Notes: generated by a model not told the origin, from the sequence alone. Counted from the stretch's first letter, positions 49,066 to 58,408 are shown. The stretch: DNA of 64,000 bases from Devosia sp. FKR38 (GCF_005222805.1 NZ_STGC01000005.1:372001-436000); one strand, 5' to 3'. Made by a program: numbers and translations.

Positions 49066-51254
49066 CGCGACGCCCTCGGCGCGCGGGTGGCTTTGACCGC
49101 CGGCGTCTTGCCGAACCGCACGTAATAAGAGAGCCCCCGGCTGGTCTGGTACAAGGCAATCCACAGGAACCGCAGGACACCTTCAATGATGCCGACATTG
49201 ATGCGCTTGGAATTGAGCCGCTCGCTCCACTGCTCGGAATTGGCATAGAGCAGATCGGCCATCAGGCGGAAGTCATTGGGAGTGTTGAGCACGAACTGGC
49301 AGCTCAGCAGCGTGCCGTTCTCGCTGGTCACCACATTGCGCACGTCCAGCGCCATCTCCGGATTTTCGATGGCCGAGTAGGGCTCGAAGCGCAGATGGCT
49401 CAGCGAATCCTTGGTCACGCCGCTGCGGCTGGACCGCAGGCGGACGCCCAGACCGGCCGAAGATACGTCCACAATGGCGCCTTCCAGCCAGCTGCCGTCG
49501 GGCGTCCTGATCTGGCAAGTACGATCGACGCGGACGCGCTGGTTCTGTCGCGCTTCCTTGCGTTCGGACACAACACCCAGCGCGCAGCCGGCAATGATCA
49601 GGTTGAACAGGTTCCAGCCGCCCACCACCAGGGTGATCTCGGCCTTATAGGGCTCGGCATAGAGCCGGTAGATGGTAAAGCCGAGGCCGACCAAAAGGAT
49701 CAGGAAGATGATGAAGAACGGCGTGCCGATTTCCGAGACGCGGCTGCGAACCGTCGTCTCGTCCTTGGCGGTGACGTTGAATGTGGGCTTGTTCGGGTTC
49801 AGCACGACCGAGAACAGTGCCGGAAACAGATGCACTGACTGGATATACTCGTAGAGCTCGGAGATCAGCGGCCAGCGCCATTTGCCGAAGAGATAGTTCT
49901 GCATGATCATATTGGCGAGCATATAGGTCATGGTATAGGCGAAGAATTCGCCGCCAGATGCCGTAAAGATCTGCAGATCAAAGAAAATATAGAAGAACGG
50001 CGCAAACAGGAACGTCATGCGCGTGATCGGAAACAGCCAGAACATGGTGCTCGACATGTAGCAGAGCCGCTGGCTCATGCTCAGCCCGCGCTTGAACAGC
50101 GGGAACTTCATCATCATGATCTGCAGCATGCCCTGCGCCCAGCGCGTGCGCTGGCCAATGAAGCTGGCAAAGGTGGCGGGCTGCAGGCCGGCGATCAACG
50201 GGCGATCGACATAGAGGCTGTTCCAGCCCTTGGCATGCAGGTCAATGGCGGTTTCGGCGTCCTCGGTGATGGATTTGCCAACAAAGCCATTGGTGGTTTC
50301 GAGCGCCGTGCGGCGCAGCACGGCCGCCGAACCGCAGAAGAAGGACGCATTCCACCGGTCGAGCCCGCGCTGGATGACGCCGTAGAACATTTCGTTCTCC
50401 GACGGCATGGTGTCATAGGTCTGCAGATTGCGTTCCAGCGGGTCTGGATTGAGGAAGAAATGCGGCGTCTGCACCAGGAACAGCCGATGATCCCGCGCGA
50501 AATAGGGCACGGTCTGCTGCAGGAAATCCTGTGACGGCGCGTGGTCAGCATCAAACACAGCCACCAGATCGCCCTTGGAATGGGCCAGGCCATTGTTGAG
50601 ATTGCCCGCCTTGGCGTGCTCATTGCGATCGCGGGTCAGGTAGTTGCACTGCAGCGCTGCCGCCAGCGCCATCAGGCGCACATGACGATCCTGCGCCGCT
50701 TCGGCCTGATCGGCATTGGCGGACTGCCGTTTCGCCAGGGTGCCGCCATCGTCGAGCAGCCAGACCGTCAGCTTGTCAGCCGGATAGTCCATGGCCTTGG
50801 CGGCCGCCAGCGTCCCAGCCAGCAGCTCCTCGGATTCATTATAGCTCGGCACAAACACGTCGACTTGGGGCACCTCGTCGTCCGGCTCCAGCTTGGTGGC
50901 CGGCCGCGACGGCAAGGGCTCTGACACCACGAACAGGCTCAGGCCCAGCATCAGCACGCTGTACATTTCGGCCAGATAGAGCAGAAAGCCTGGGATGAAG
51001 TCGGCGATCTGGCTGATCGGCGGCAGGGTGCTCGTGGTGCGCCAGAAGGCGTAGCGCAGCACAAGGGCCGTGCCGAAGGCGAGCAGCAGCAGGCGCCAGA
51101 TTCCCTCCAGCCGGAACAGCTTGACCAGCAGCATCAAGGCCAGCATCAGCACGGCCGTGACCAGATGGGTCTGAATGCTGATCGGCAAGGTAATCGCTAT
51201 GGCCGCGATGCCGGCGAACAAGAGCCAGAAAGCAATCAAGGCGATCTTGCGCAT
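49062..51254 (-). CDS. bcsA: Cellulose synthase catalytic subunit BcsA with PilZ domain
   Basis: A 730-residue inner-membrane glycosyltransferase 2. Motifs: VFVPSYNESEELL, WLLDDGG, VFDADHAPSQDF (DxD), SITEDAETAIDL (TED, catalytic base) and GQRTRWAQGML (QxxRW). Membrane helices flank the catalytic domain. The C-terminal PilZ domain (NQRVRVDRTCQI... GAIVDVSSAGLGVRL) has RxxxR and DxSxxG for c-di-GMP. It overlaps bcsB by 4 bp and lies downstream of a membrane cyclase that may feed it. Confidence 0.95.
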   Translation of the reverse strand: MRKIALIAFWLLFAGIAAIAITLPISIQTHLVTAVLMLALMLLVKLFRLEGIWRLLLLAFGTALVLRYAFWRTTSTLPPISQIADFIPGFLLYLAEMYSVLMLGLSLFVVSEPLPSRPATKLEPDDEVPQVDVFVPSYNESEELLAGTLAAAKAMDYPADKLTVWLLDDGGTLAKRQSANADQAEAAQDRHVRLMALAAALQCNYLTRDRNEHAKAGNLNNGLAHSKGDLVAVFDADHAPSQDFLQQTVPYFARDHRLFLVQTPHFFLNPDPLERNLQTYDTMPSENEMFYGVIQRGLDRWNASFFCGSAAVLRRTALETTNGFVGKSITEDAETAIDLHAKGWNSLYVDRPLIAGLQPATFASFIGQRTRWAQGMLQIMMMKFPLFKRGLSMSQRLCYMSSTMFWLFPITRMTFLFAPFFYIFFDLQIFTASGGEFFAYTMTYMLANMIMQNYLFGKWRWPLISELYEYIQSVHLFPALFSVVLNPNKPTFNVTAKDETTVRSRVSEIGTPFFIIFLILLVGLGFTIYRLYAEPYKAEITLVVGGWNLFNLIIAGCALGVVSERKEARQNQRVRVDRTCQIRTPDGSWLEGAIVDVSSAGLGVRLRSSRSGVTKDSLSHLRFEPYSAIENPEMALDVRNVVTSENGTLLSCQFVLNTPNDFRLMADLLYANSEQWSERLNSKRINVGIIEGVLRFLWIALYQTSRGLSYYVRFGKTPAVKATRAPRASR

Positions 51255-51310
51255 GGAAATTACTCGGTTGGACGGATGCCACGACATTGGGACGCAAGCG
51301 GGGAAGGGAC

Positions 51311-52189
51311 CTATGGTTGCGGCACGATGGGCATGGATTGCTGCGCCGATGGCTGCGGCACGATGGGCATGGACTGCTGTGCCGAAGGTTCCGGGATGAA
51401 CAGGCGCGGCGTCACCGAGCCGGTGATCTCTTCGGAGACCTTGGCTGGCTGCGGCGTGGCCTTGTGGTTTTGCGCCACCGGGAGCGGGGAGAGCACATTG
51501 GCCGCGCCATCCTTGGCAAAGGGCGAGATCACCGTGCCAGAGGCGCCAAGCGTCCGCGGCGCCGGCGCCACCACGCCTGTCACGCCCTTGAGGCGCAGGT
51601 CGAACATGATCTGGAGCAGCTCGTTCTCGGTCTTCTTGCTGTCGCAGATCAGGGCCCGCAGATTGACCGCCCCGCGCGCGCCGGCACCGGTCCGCTTCAG
51701 GCTGGGGCCGATGCGCTGCCAGGCATACATGCAAATGTCCGAGGTCTCGGTCCGCCCCATGGAATAACCAAACGGCCCATATTGGTTCTGCACGAAATAG
51801 GGCGCCAGCTTCATGTCGGCAAAGCTGACGGTGCCCCGCGCTTCACCCGCCATATCCAGGTCCGCCAGCGCGACATCCCGCAAGGCGCCGGGCGCGCTGG
51901 AGCTGCCCGCCGCATCAAAGATCTGGACCTTGAAGTAGTTCTGACCCGGCGCACGGGCATTGGTCGCCAGCGAAATGGTTTGCTCGGTGGCGTTGGCATA
52001 GCCGGTCTGGACAACTCCCAGAATGGCCCCGGCGCCGGGCGACAGCACCAGCATGGCGTCGCGTGCCTCAACGGGCTTGGCAGGATAGCCCTCCAGGGGC
52101 GATAGCGTCGCGCAGGCCGACAAGCTCAGGGCGGCGACGACTAATAGAATTTTGGGAAGGTCAAGTCGTGAGCGGGTATTCAGAGCAAT
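51311..52189 (-). CDS. bcsN: BcsN-like cellulose biosynthesis lipoprotein
   Basis: A lipoprotein with lipobox LSACA just after a hydrophobic stretch (ILLVVAALSLSACATL). The body (AMLVLSPGAGAILGVVQTGYANATEQTISLATNARAPGQNYFKVQIFDAAGS, DICMYAWQRIGPSLKRTG, TENELLQIMFDLRLKGV) is of the BcsN type. No ATG, GTG or TTG occurs close ahead of the signal; ATT 52189 with GAAGGG upstream is my provisional start. The C-terminus carries a 12-residue repeat (SAQQSMPIVPQP twice), and the gene leads the bcs cluster. Confidence 0.75.
   Translation of the reverse strand: MALNTRSRLDLPKILLVVAALSLSACATLSPLEGYPAKPVEARDAMLVLSPGAGAILGVVQTGYANATEQTISLATNARAPGQNYFKVQIFDAAGSSSAPGALRDVALADLDMAGEARGTVSFADMKLAPYFVQNQYGPFGYSMGRTETSDICMYAWQRIGPSLKRTGAGARGAVNLRALICDSKKTENELLQIMFDLRLKGVTGVVAPAPRTLGASGTVISPFAKDGAANVLSPLPVAQNHKATPQPAKVSEEITGSVTPRLFIPEPSAQQSMPIVPQPSAQQSMPIVPQP
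51315..51386. repeat. 36-bp tandem duplication at the 3' end of bcsN
   Basis: Two head-to-tail units of 36 bp (51315-51350 and 51351-51386) encode the repeated 12-residue tail of BcsN. A few substitutions separate the copies. It could vary in number between strains. Confidence 0.75.
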
Positions 52190-52479
52190 GGCCCTTCGGA
52201 TTCTGGCACGAAGTCCACTTAGAACAAAAATAACCTTACTGGAGTGTTTACCGGGGCAGTGATTGATTGCGATATAGTTAAGATTTGGTTTAGTTTTTAA
52301 GGACTTGCGGCGGTGGTCGCCCTCGCCGGTTTGCGCATGGCCAACCTCAGAGGGGAGGGGGCTGATCGTTGGACTTGCCCCCGTCGTCCGCTGCCCGCCT
52401 TCACGACGCCAAACGGCCAAGCCCACTGCTCGGGCGGCTCAAGCCAAGGACCCAGGTCCAGTGCGGCCCGTGGCGCCGG

Positions 52480-53802
52480 CTAGGCCGCGCCAGCGGCGCT
52501 CGCCGGTTTGGACGATTCCGCAGCACCGAACAGCACGGTTCGGTTGCGGCCCTCCTTCTTGGCCCGATAGAGCGCGAGGTCCGCCTCAACCTGCAACTCG
52601 TCCGCCGACCAAGCTTGATCGCCCGTGCGCGCAGCAACGCCAATACTGATGGTGACCACCGTTGCGACATGGGAACCGGGGTTGGGCAGGGCCGCGCGCG
52701 CGACGTTCTTTCGGATCTGCTCAGCGACGACAAGCGCCTCCTCGGCAGTGGTGTCCGGAAGGATGACCAGGAATTCCTCGCCGCCATATCGGGCGACGTG
52801 GTCCGATCCGCTCCGGACGCTTTGATCGATGATCGCGGCCACTTCGACCAGGCAGCGATCCCCGTGCGCGTGCCCGAGGCGATCATTGAGCGGCTTGAAA
52901 TAATCAATATCGCACATCAGCAGTGATGTGCTCCCGCGCAGGTGGTCCGGGCGCCCGGCGAGCGCAGTGAGAAGTTCTGTCATCCATCGCCGGTTGGCCA
53001 CGCCAGTCAGCGGATCGACCTTGGCCAGGTGATCAAGCCGCTCGTTCGCCTCGGTCAGGGCGGCCAGCCGGGCGCCATCCCGCAGTTCGAGCAGGAACGC
53101 CTTGTTGGCCAGTACCGACATGGTGCGGCGGGCAAAGACCACGGCGACCACCCCCGATGCGAAAAAGAAGAAGGCAGCAAGGGCCTCCGGCAGGCCGATG
53201 CGGGGATTGTGCAGCTGGAAGGTCAGGTAAAGGACGAGGCTGCTTGTCGCGATACCCCAGATGGTGGGCATGGCGACGCTGAAGGTGGTTATTCCGGCAA
53301 TGCCGACGAAGACCATCACATACAGGTAGCGCTCCTGCCACAAGCCGCCAGCCGCCGCGCCCATCCAGCAAACGGCCAGCAGGATCAGGAACATGCCGAC
53401 ATTCAGGACGCCGTCGAGCAGCCAGGCCGGGCGCCGCTCTTGCCAGACCCACCATATGGTCACGGCGGCGATGGGAATGATCAGGCCCGGGCTCAGCATG
53501 GCAATCGCTTGTGCCCGGGGCAGCAGGAGCACGTTCATCGATAGGGTGAGTCCATCGAGCACGATCACCCAGACCATCCACGATCGGATGATCTTGGCGG
53601 TCTGTCGCCAGGTCCGGTCGCGAAAGGCGCGTTCCAGCGCTGCTGAGAACTTGATGTCGCGGGTTCGGCCGCCCAGCAGGCGCTCTGCCTCGCGCATGAT
53701 GTCCGGGTCGCTCACGGCATTGGTCAGCGACGACGTCCCGGTAGCGCTGCCCTTCTGAACCTGTATCGATTTGCCGTTTGGCCTGTGCATGGCAGCTACC
53801 AT
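52480..53802 (-). CDS. Membrane diguanylate cyclase (GGDEF)
   Basis: A 440-residue protein. An N-terminal cytosolic stretch precedes about six membrane helices (IIRSWMVWVIVLDGLTLSMNVLLL onwards). The GGDEF domain includes DPLTGVANRRWMTELL, CDIDYFKPLNDRLGHAHGD and the GGEEF active site in HVARYGGEEFLVIL, which makes c-di-GMP from two GTP. The I-site RxxD is not canonical (SGSD at that position), so product inhibition may be weak. ATG 53802 follows AAGGA. Placed ahead of the bcs cluster on the same strand, it may switch on cellulose synthesis. Confidence 0.9.
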   Translation of the reverse strand: MVAAMHRPNGKSIQVQKGSATGTSSLTNAVSDPDIMREAERLLGGRTRDIKFSAALERAFRDRTWRQTAKIIRSWMVWVIVLDGLTLSMNVLLLPRAQAIAMLSPGLIIPIAAVTIWWVWQERRPAWLLDGVLNVGMFLILLAVCWMGAAAGGLWQERYLYVMVFVGIAGITTFSVAMPTIWGIATSSLVLYLTFQLHNPRIGLPEALAAFFFFASGVVAVVFARRTMSVLANKAFLLELRDGARLAALTEANERLDHLAKVDPLTGVANRRWMTELLTALAGRPDHLRGSTSLLMCDIDYFKPLNDRLGHAHGDRCLVEVAAIIDQSVRSGSDHVARYGGEEFLVILPDTTAEEALVVAEQIRKNVARAALPNPGSHVATVVTISIGVAARTGDQAWSADELQVEADLALYRAKKEGRNRTVLFGAAESSKPASAAGAA

Positions 53803-54288
53803 GCGCCCAAAGTCCTTCGCGTTCCTGAATGCGGGACATGCAATGCATTGCGATACAGTCGACGGGTTCGCGCAAATCCAGATGAGGGCAGAGGACTGGG
53901 CCAAGGTAGTCAAGACTGAATTGGTCCCGACCAATTAAGGCGACATCTTCCCGGCGTATATCTGAATGTTGCGACGTCAGCTTTGGCAACATGCCAACGT
54001 CGGCCGATCGTCGGGACGAGGCTTCCAGGACATTGCCGACCAGGACCGTGCGCCTGCGCCGTGCCGCCGATGTGTCGCCGCGGCGGTGTTTCTCTGGCAG
54101 CCGCATCGGCCCGGACCCAACTCCAGTCGGCGCAAATTATGTTATGCAACATAACAATTATATGCCACTCTTCAGCTGTCTCTGACGGCAGACAATGTCC
54201 GCGGAGGCCCGTCATGGACGCTGTGGCCATCGACGGTACGCCTGGATCCGGGGGAGCGGATCTCGGGCACATCCTGGAGGAGAAATCG
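53803..54288. other. Divergent promoter region between cyclase and serine hydrolase
   Basis: No gene is called in these 486 bp; frames present lack family-like content. It must hold promoters for both neighbours. The clearest structure is the dyad at 54141-54155. AGGAGG lies just before the hydrolase start. Confidence 0.5.
54141..54155. promoter_or_regulatory. Dyad upstream of the serine hydrolase
   Basis: GTTATG and CATAAC are perfect inverted arms around CAA (54141-54155), in an AT-rich stretch amid GC-rich sequence, 134 bp before the start codon. Likely a repressor or activator site. Confidence 0.5.
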
Positions 54289-55500
54289 ATGAAAAAGGCA
54301 CTATCGGCAGCCATTGCACTGGCCGCCCTGGCATCCGCCGCGCCGGTCCTTGCGGACGATGCACGCTGGCTGACCGACACCATGATCAATGCCCGCGCCC
54401 AGTTCATGGCGCCGGGCCTGAATTATCTGACGTTCCAGCATATCGACACCATGTTCGCCAGCCGCACGGTCAAGGCCGGCGACAGCGTCTGGACGCTGCC
54501 GGTCGAGCCGCGCGACATCGGCGACAGCTTCAGCTTTGGCGACAAGACGGTGACGCTCGACCAGTTCCTCGAAGCCACCTCGACCAATGCGCTGCTGGTC
54601 ATCCAGCACGGCGCCATTGTCCATGAGACCTATCGCAACGGCATGTCAGAAGCGGGCAAGCACATCTCGTTCTCGATGGCCAAATCGCTGCTGGCCACCA
54701 TGGTCGGCATCGCCCTTGATGAGGGCAAGATCGCCAGCCTTGACGACAAGGTCATCGCCTATTTGCCGGACTGGACCGCATCGGCCTATGCCAACATCAC
54801 CATCCGCGAACTGCTGCAGATGCGCTCGGGCGTGAACTGGCTGGAGGTCTATGAATTTGGCAGCGACACCCAGCTCACCGAAGTGCATGACAATTCGCTC
54901 GTCGGCTACGCCTACCGCTGGTGCGACTATGCCCGCGACCGCTCCGAGACAGCCCAGAAGGCCGGCAGTGCCTTCAACTATTCCACCCTCGACACCTCGG
55001 TGCTGGGCTGCGTGCTGGAAGCCGCCGTCGGCATGAAGGGCGCCGACTATATGAGCGAAAAGATCTGGCAGCCCGCCGGCATGCAGGCCGATGCCTATTA
55101 CATGCTCGATGGTCCCGACAGCGTCGGCCGCGAATTCTACGGCGCCGGCTACAATGCCACCCTGCGCGACTTCGGGCGCTTCGGCCTGATGATGCTCAAT
55201 GGCGGCAAGGCCAATGGCAACCAGGTCGTGCCGGAAAGCTGGGTCGCCGAATCCACCGCTGCCACCGCTGGCTCCGAAGTGGTCGATCCCGCTGACAACC
55301 TCGGCTACGGCTACCAGTGGTGGACGATTCCGGGCTCCAAGGCCTACACCGCCCAGGGCCTGTTCAACCAATATATCTATGTCGATCCCGCATCCGACAC
55401 GGTGATCGTCAAGCTGTCCTCACCGGCCAGCCCGCTGGGCTGGGGCGTGGACAATCTCGCCTTCTTCAAGACCGTGACCGAGACCCTCGGCCAGAAGTAA
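54289..55500 (+). CDS. Serine hydrolase, beta-lactamase/NylB type
   Basis: A 403-residue exported protein (signal peptide KKALSAAIALAALASAAPVLAD). Class C beta-lactamase fold: SFSMAKSLLATMVG holds the SxxK nucleophile (near 127), FNYSTLDTSVLGCVL is the Tyr motif, and GYGYQWWTIPGSKAYTAQGLFNQYIYVDP is the C-terminal lobe. Sequence is closer to 6-aminohexanoate-dimer hydrolase/EstB esterases than to lactamases, so an amide or ester substrate is likely. ATG 54289 follows AGGAGG. Confidence 0.88.
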   Translation: MKKALSAAIALAALASAAPVLADDARWLTDTMINARAQFMAPGLNYLTFQHIDTMFASRTVKAGDSVWTLPVEPRDIGDSFSFGDKTVTLDQFLEATSTNALLVIQHGAIVHETYRNGMSEAGKHISFSMAKSLLATMVGIALDEGKIASLDDKVIAYLPDWTASAYANITIRELLQMRSGVNWLEVYEFGSDTQLTEVHDNSLVGYAYRWCDYARDRSETAQKAGSAFNYSTLDTSVLGCVLEAAVGMKGADYMSEKIWQPAGMQADAYYMLDGPDSVGREFYGAGYNATLRDFGRFGLMMLNGGKANGNQVVPESWVAESTAATAGSEVVDPADNLGYGYQWWTIPGSKAYTAQGLFNQYIYVDPASDTVIVKLSSPASPLGWGVDNLAFFKTVTETLGQK

Positions 55501-55507
55501 ACACAGC

Positions 55508-55531
55508 GGAGCCCCCGTGCGCGGGGGCTCC
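55508..55531 (+). terminator. Hairpin after the serine hydrolase
   Basis: GGAGCCCCCG (55508-55517) pairs perfectly with CGGGGGCTCC (55522-55531), 8 bp after the stop. No clear T-run follows, but the stem is strong and sits between convergent genes. Confidence 0.6.
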
Positions 55532-55585
55532 GGCACTGTCGTCCCGCCCGGGTCGCAGCATCCGCCCAAAGGCGGCGCCGCGTGC

Positions 55586-57037
55586 CTAGGCTGTGACGCG
55601 GCTCGCCACATATTTGAGCTCGAGATATTCCTCGATGCCATGGCGCGAACCCTCGCGGCCCAGGCCCGATTGCTTGACGCCGCCAAAGGGCGCCACCTCA
55701 GTGGAGATCAGCCCGGTATTGTGCCCGATCATGCCATATTCCAGCGCTTCGGCGACCCGGATGGAGCGGCTGAAACCTTCCGAATAGAAATAGGCGGCCA
55801 GCCCATAGATCGTGTCATTGGCCATGGCGATGGCCTGGGCCTCCGTCTCGAAGGGGAAGATGGCGGCCAGGGGACCAAAGGTCTCCTCATGCGCCACGGC
55901 CATATCCTGGGTGACACCAGTCACCACGGCGGGCTCGACAAACAGGCCGCCCAGCCGCTTGCCGCCCTGCACCAGCTGCGCGCCTTTTGCGACAGCGTCG
56001 GCGATATGCGCCTCGAATTTGTCGATGGCCTTGGCCTCGATCATCGGACCGATCTCGGTGCCCGCCTGGGTGCCGTCGCCGACCTTGAGCGCGGCGACCC
56101 GGGCCGTCAGCCGTTCGGTAAAGGCCTCCAGCACGCCAGTCTGCACCAGAATGCGGTTGGCGCAGACGCAGGTCTGCCCGCCATTGCGGAATTTTGACAG
56201 CATGGCCCCGTCGACGGCAGCGTCGATATCGGCATCGTCAAACACGATGAAGGGGGCATTGCCGCCCAGTTCCAGGCTCAGCCGCTTGATGGTCGGCGCG
56301 CATTGCGCCATCAGCGTACGCCCCACCTCGGTGGAGCCGGTGAACGAAAGCTTGCGCACCACCGGGCTGGCCGTCAGCACGCCGCCGATCTCGCGCGAAC
56401 GCCCGGTGACCACCTGCAGCACGCCCGCCGGCACGCCGGCGCGCTGGGCCAGCTCGCCCAGGGCCAGCGCCGACAGCGGCGTCAGATCGGCCGGGCGCAC
56501 GATCATGCTGCAGCCGGCCGCCAGGGCTGGCGCCGCCTTGCGGGTGATCATGGCGGCCGGAAAATTCCACGGCGTGATCGCCGCCGTGACGCCCACCGGC
56601 TGGCGGATAACGGTGAGGCGATTGCCGGCCAGCGGGCTGGGAATGGTCTCGCCATAGACGCGCTTGCCCTCTTCGGCGAACCATTCGATGAAGCTGGCGG
56701 CATAAAGGATTTCGCCCCGCGCCTCGGCCAGCGGCTTGCCCTGTTCGGCGGTCATGATCTGCGCCAGGTCGTCGGCGTTGTCCACCATCAGCTCGAACCA
56801 GCGCCGCAGGATCTTGCCCCGCTCCTTGGCCGACATCGCCGCCCAGGCCGGCTGCGCCACGCGCGCATGCTCGATCACCGTCTCGATCTCCTCGGCGCCC
56901 AGCATGGGCAGCGTGGCAAGGCACGCGCCCGTTGCCGGATTGTGCACATCGAACGTGCCGCTCGCGCCTTGCGTCTGCCAGTGTCCATTGACCAGCGCGC
57001 CATCGCGCAGCAGGCTTTTGTCGATCAGGGCAATCAT
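55586..57037 (-). CDS. Succinate-semialdehyde dehydrogenase (GabD-type)
   Basis: A 483-residue NAD(P)-dependent aldehyde dehydrogenase. Cofactor region AAITPWNFPAAMITRKAAPALAAG (~150) and FTGSTEVGRTLM (~230), catalytic Glu in LELGGNAPFIV (~255) and Cys in GGQTCVCANRILVQ (~289); C-terminal PFGGVKQSGLGREGSRHGIEEYLE. The GabD-like sequence points to succinate semialdehyde, but other semialdehydes are possible. It is divergent from an IclR regulator with an operator between them. Confidence 0.9.
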   Translation of the reverse strand: MIALIDKSLLRDGALVNGHWQTQGASGTFDVHNPATGACLATLPMLGAEEIETVIEHARVAQPAWAAMSAKERGKILRRWFELMVDNADDLAQIMTAEQGKPLAEARGEILYAASFIEWFAEEGKRVYGETIPSPLAGNRLTVIRQPVGVTAAITPWNFPAAMITRKAAPALAAGCSMIVRPADLTPLSALALGELAQRAGVPAGVLQVVTGRSREIGGVLTASPVVRKLSFTGSTEVGRTLMAQCAPTIKRLSLELGGNAPFIVFDDADIDAAVDGAMLSKFRNGGQTCVCANRILVQTGVLEAFTERLTARVAALKVGDGTQAGTEIGPMIEAKAIDKFEAHIADAVAKGAQLVQGGKRLGGLFVEPAVVTGVTQDMAVAHEETFGPLAAIFPFETEAQAIAMANDTIYGLAAYFYSEGFSRSIRVAEALEYGMIGHNTGLISTEVAPFGGVKQSGLGREGSRHGIEEYLELKYVASRVTA

Positions 57038-57054
57038 CTTGCAGGGCTCCGGAA

Positions 57055-57070
57055 GTTCATTATACTGAAC
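57055..57070. promoter_or_regulatory. Candidate IclR operator
   Basis: GTTCA (57055-57059) and TGAAC (57066-57070) form a perfect dyad with a 6-bp AT-rich centre. It lies in the 54-bp gap between the dehydrogenase and iclR starts. Confidence 0.65.
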
Positions 57071-57091
57071 CATAGTCAGCAGGATGAACAT

Positions 57092-57898
57092 ATGGCCGCC
57101 GCCGAGCCCCTGTCAACCGAACGCCCCGCAGGGGGCCGCGCCGAACCCGCCCAGATCGTGCCGGCCGTCATGCGCGCCGCCGCCATTCTCGATCTGCTGG
57201 CTGCCCGCGACCGACCGGCGCGGCTGATCGACATCGCCCGGGCGCTCAGCCTGCCCAAGAGCAGCGCCCATGCCCTGTGCCAGACCCTGGTGCATCTGCG
57301 CCTGCTGCAGGAGGGGGGCGACGGCTTTGCCATTGGCCCTGGCATGCTGCATTGGGCCAGTGCCTTCAACCTGCAGTCCGAACTGGTGCGCGCCTTCGAT
57401 GCCTGTGTCGCCAGTGATCCCGACCTGGCCCAGCACACGCTGACGCTCTCGGTGCTGGAGGGGACCGAGGTGGTCTATATTGCTGTCAGCAATGCCAATG
57501 CGCCGCTCGGCATCACCTTTCGCATCGGCATGCGCATGCCGGCCGTCTATGCCGCCACCGGCAAGGCGCAACTGGCCACGCTCAGCCAGCCGCATCTGGC
57601 GGCGCTTCTGGCCGCGCCCTGGCCAAAGCCTTTCACCGCCGCCAGCATTGCCGGGCCCGACGCGTTGCGTCAGCAATTGCAGGGCGTGCGGGCGCAGGGC
57701 TATTCGCTCGACGATGGCGAGATCCGCCAGGGCATGCTCTGTCTGGGCGCGGCCATTGTCGATGGCGCCGGCACGGCCCGGGCGGCCCTGGCCATGTCCA
57801 TGACATCGGCCGAAGCACCACCCGCCCGCCGGGCCGAACTGGGCGCCCGCGTGGCGGCCGTGGCCGCGCAATTGTCCGCCCGTATCGGCCGCAGCTGA
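57092..57898 (+). CDS. IclR family regulator
   Basis: A 268-residue regulator. N-terminal winged HTH: VMRAAAILDLLAARDRPARLIDIARALSLPKSSAHALCQTLVHLRLLQEGGDGFAIGPGML. Effector domain: DPDLAQHTLTLSVLEGTEVVYIAVSNA, GITFRIGMRMPAVYAATGKAQLA, and GYSLDDGEIRQGMLCLGAAI. It is likely to control the divergent dehydrogenase. ATG 57092 follows GGATG. Confidence 0.92.
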   Translation: MAAAEPLSTERPAGGRAEPAQIVPAVMRAAAILDLLAARDRPARLIDIARALSLPKSSAHALCQTLVHLRLLQEGGDGFAIGPGMLHWASAFNLQSELVRAFDACVASDPDLAQHTLTLSVLEGTEVVYIAVSNANAPLGITFRIGMRMPAVYAATGKAQLATLSQPHLAALLAAPWPKPFTAASIAGPDALRQQLQGVRAQGYSLDDGEIRQGMLCLGAAIVDGAGTARAALAMSMTSAEAPPARRAELGARVAAVAAQLSARIGRS

Positions 57899-57994
57899 GC
57901 AGTTATTTCAGGCGTCTTGTCGAAATTGCCCGCCCTCGTTCGTCGCTGGATCAGGGCAGGGCACCGCCCAATTGACCACATCAGGATCTCAGAC

Positions 57995-58336
57995 ATGACC
58001 CAGTTTCTCGTCGCCATCCACCGGCCCAATGACTATGACCCGGCCACCATGGAAGATGCTGCCATGCATCGCGACATCGGTGCGCTCAACCAGCAGATGG
58101 TAGATGCCGGCATACGCGTTTTCGTTGGCGGTCTCGCCCCGATCAGCATGTCGCGCGGCCTGCGCCCCCAGGCCGATGGCTCTGTGCAGGTGACCGACGG
58201 CCCCTATAGCGAGAGCAAGGAGCATGTCGGCGGCTTCTGGGTGCTCGATCTGCCTGATCTGCAAGCGGCGCTCGATTGGGGGCGCAAGGCCTCGATCGCC
58301 TGTCGCGCGCCGGTGGAGGTTCGCCCCTTCAATTGA
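57995..58336 (+). CDS. YCII-related (DGPF) domain protein
   Basis: A 113-residue cytosolic protein of the YCII fold: TQFLVAIHRPNDYDP, ALNQQMVDAGIRVFVGGLAP, and VTDGPYSESKEHVGGFWVLDLPDLQAALDWG. The DGP motif and the conserved His are present. In some bacteria these genes sit beside sigma-70 ECF genes; none is here. Start ATG 57995, preceded by AGGATC. Confidence 0.85.
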   Translation: MTQFLVAIHRPNDYDPATMEDAAMHRDIGALNQQMVDAGIRVFVGGLAPISMSRGLRPQADGSVQVTDGPYSESKEHVGGFWVLDLPDLQAALDWGRKASIACRAPVEVRPFN

Positions 58337-58408
58337 GCCTGCTTCGCAGTCTTGCTAAAGCCGGACGGCTCCGCCAATAGTGCGCCAGCTTTCGGGGACC
58401 TGCACCGC

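Noticed and set aside
52190-52426. Long N-terminal extension of bcsN from a GTG at 52426
   Set aside because: The extension is not signal-peptide-like and would bury the lipoprotein signal about 100 residues in; a rare start or a sequence error is more likely.
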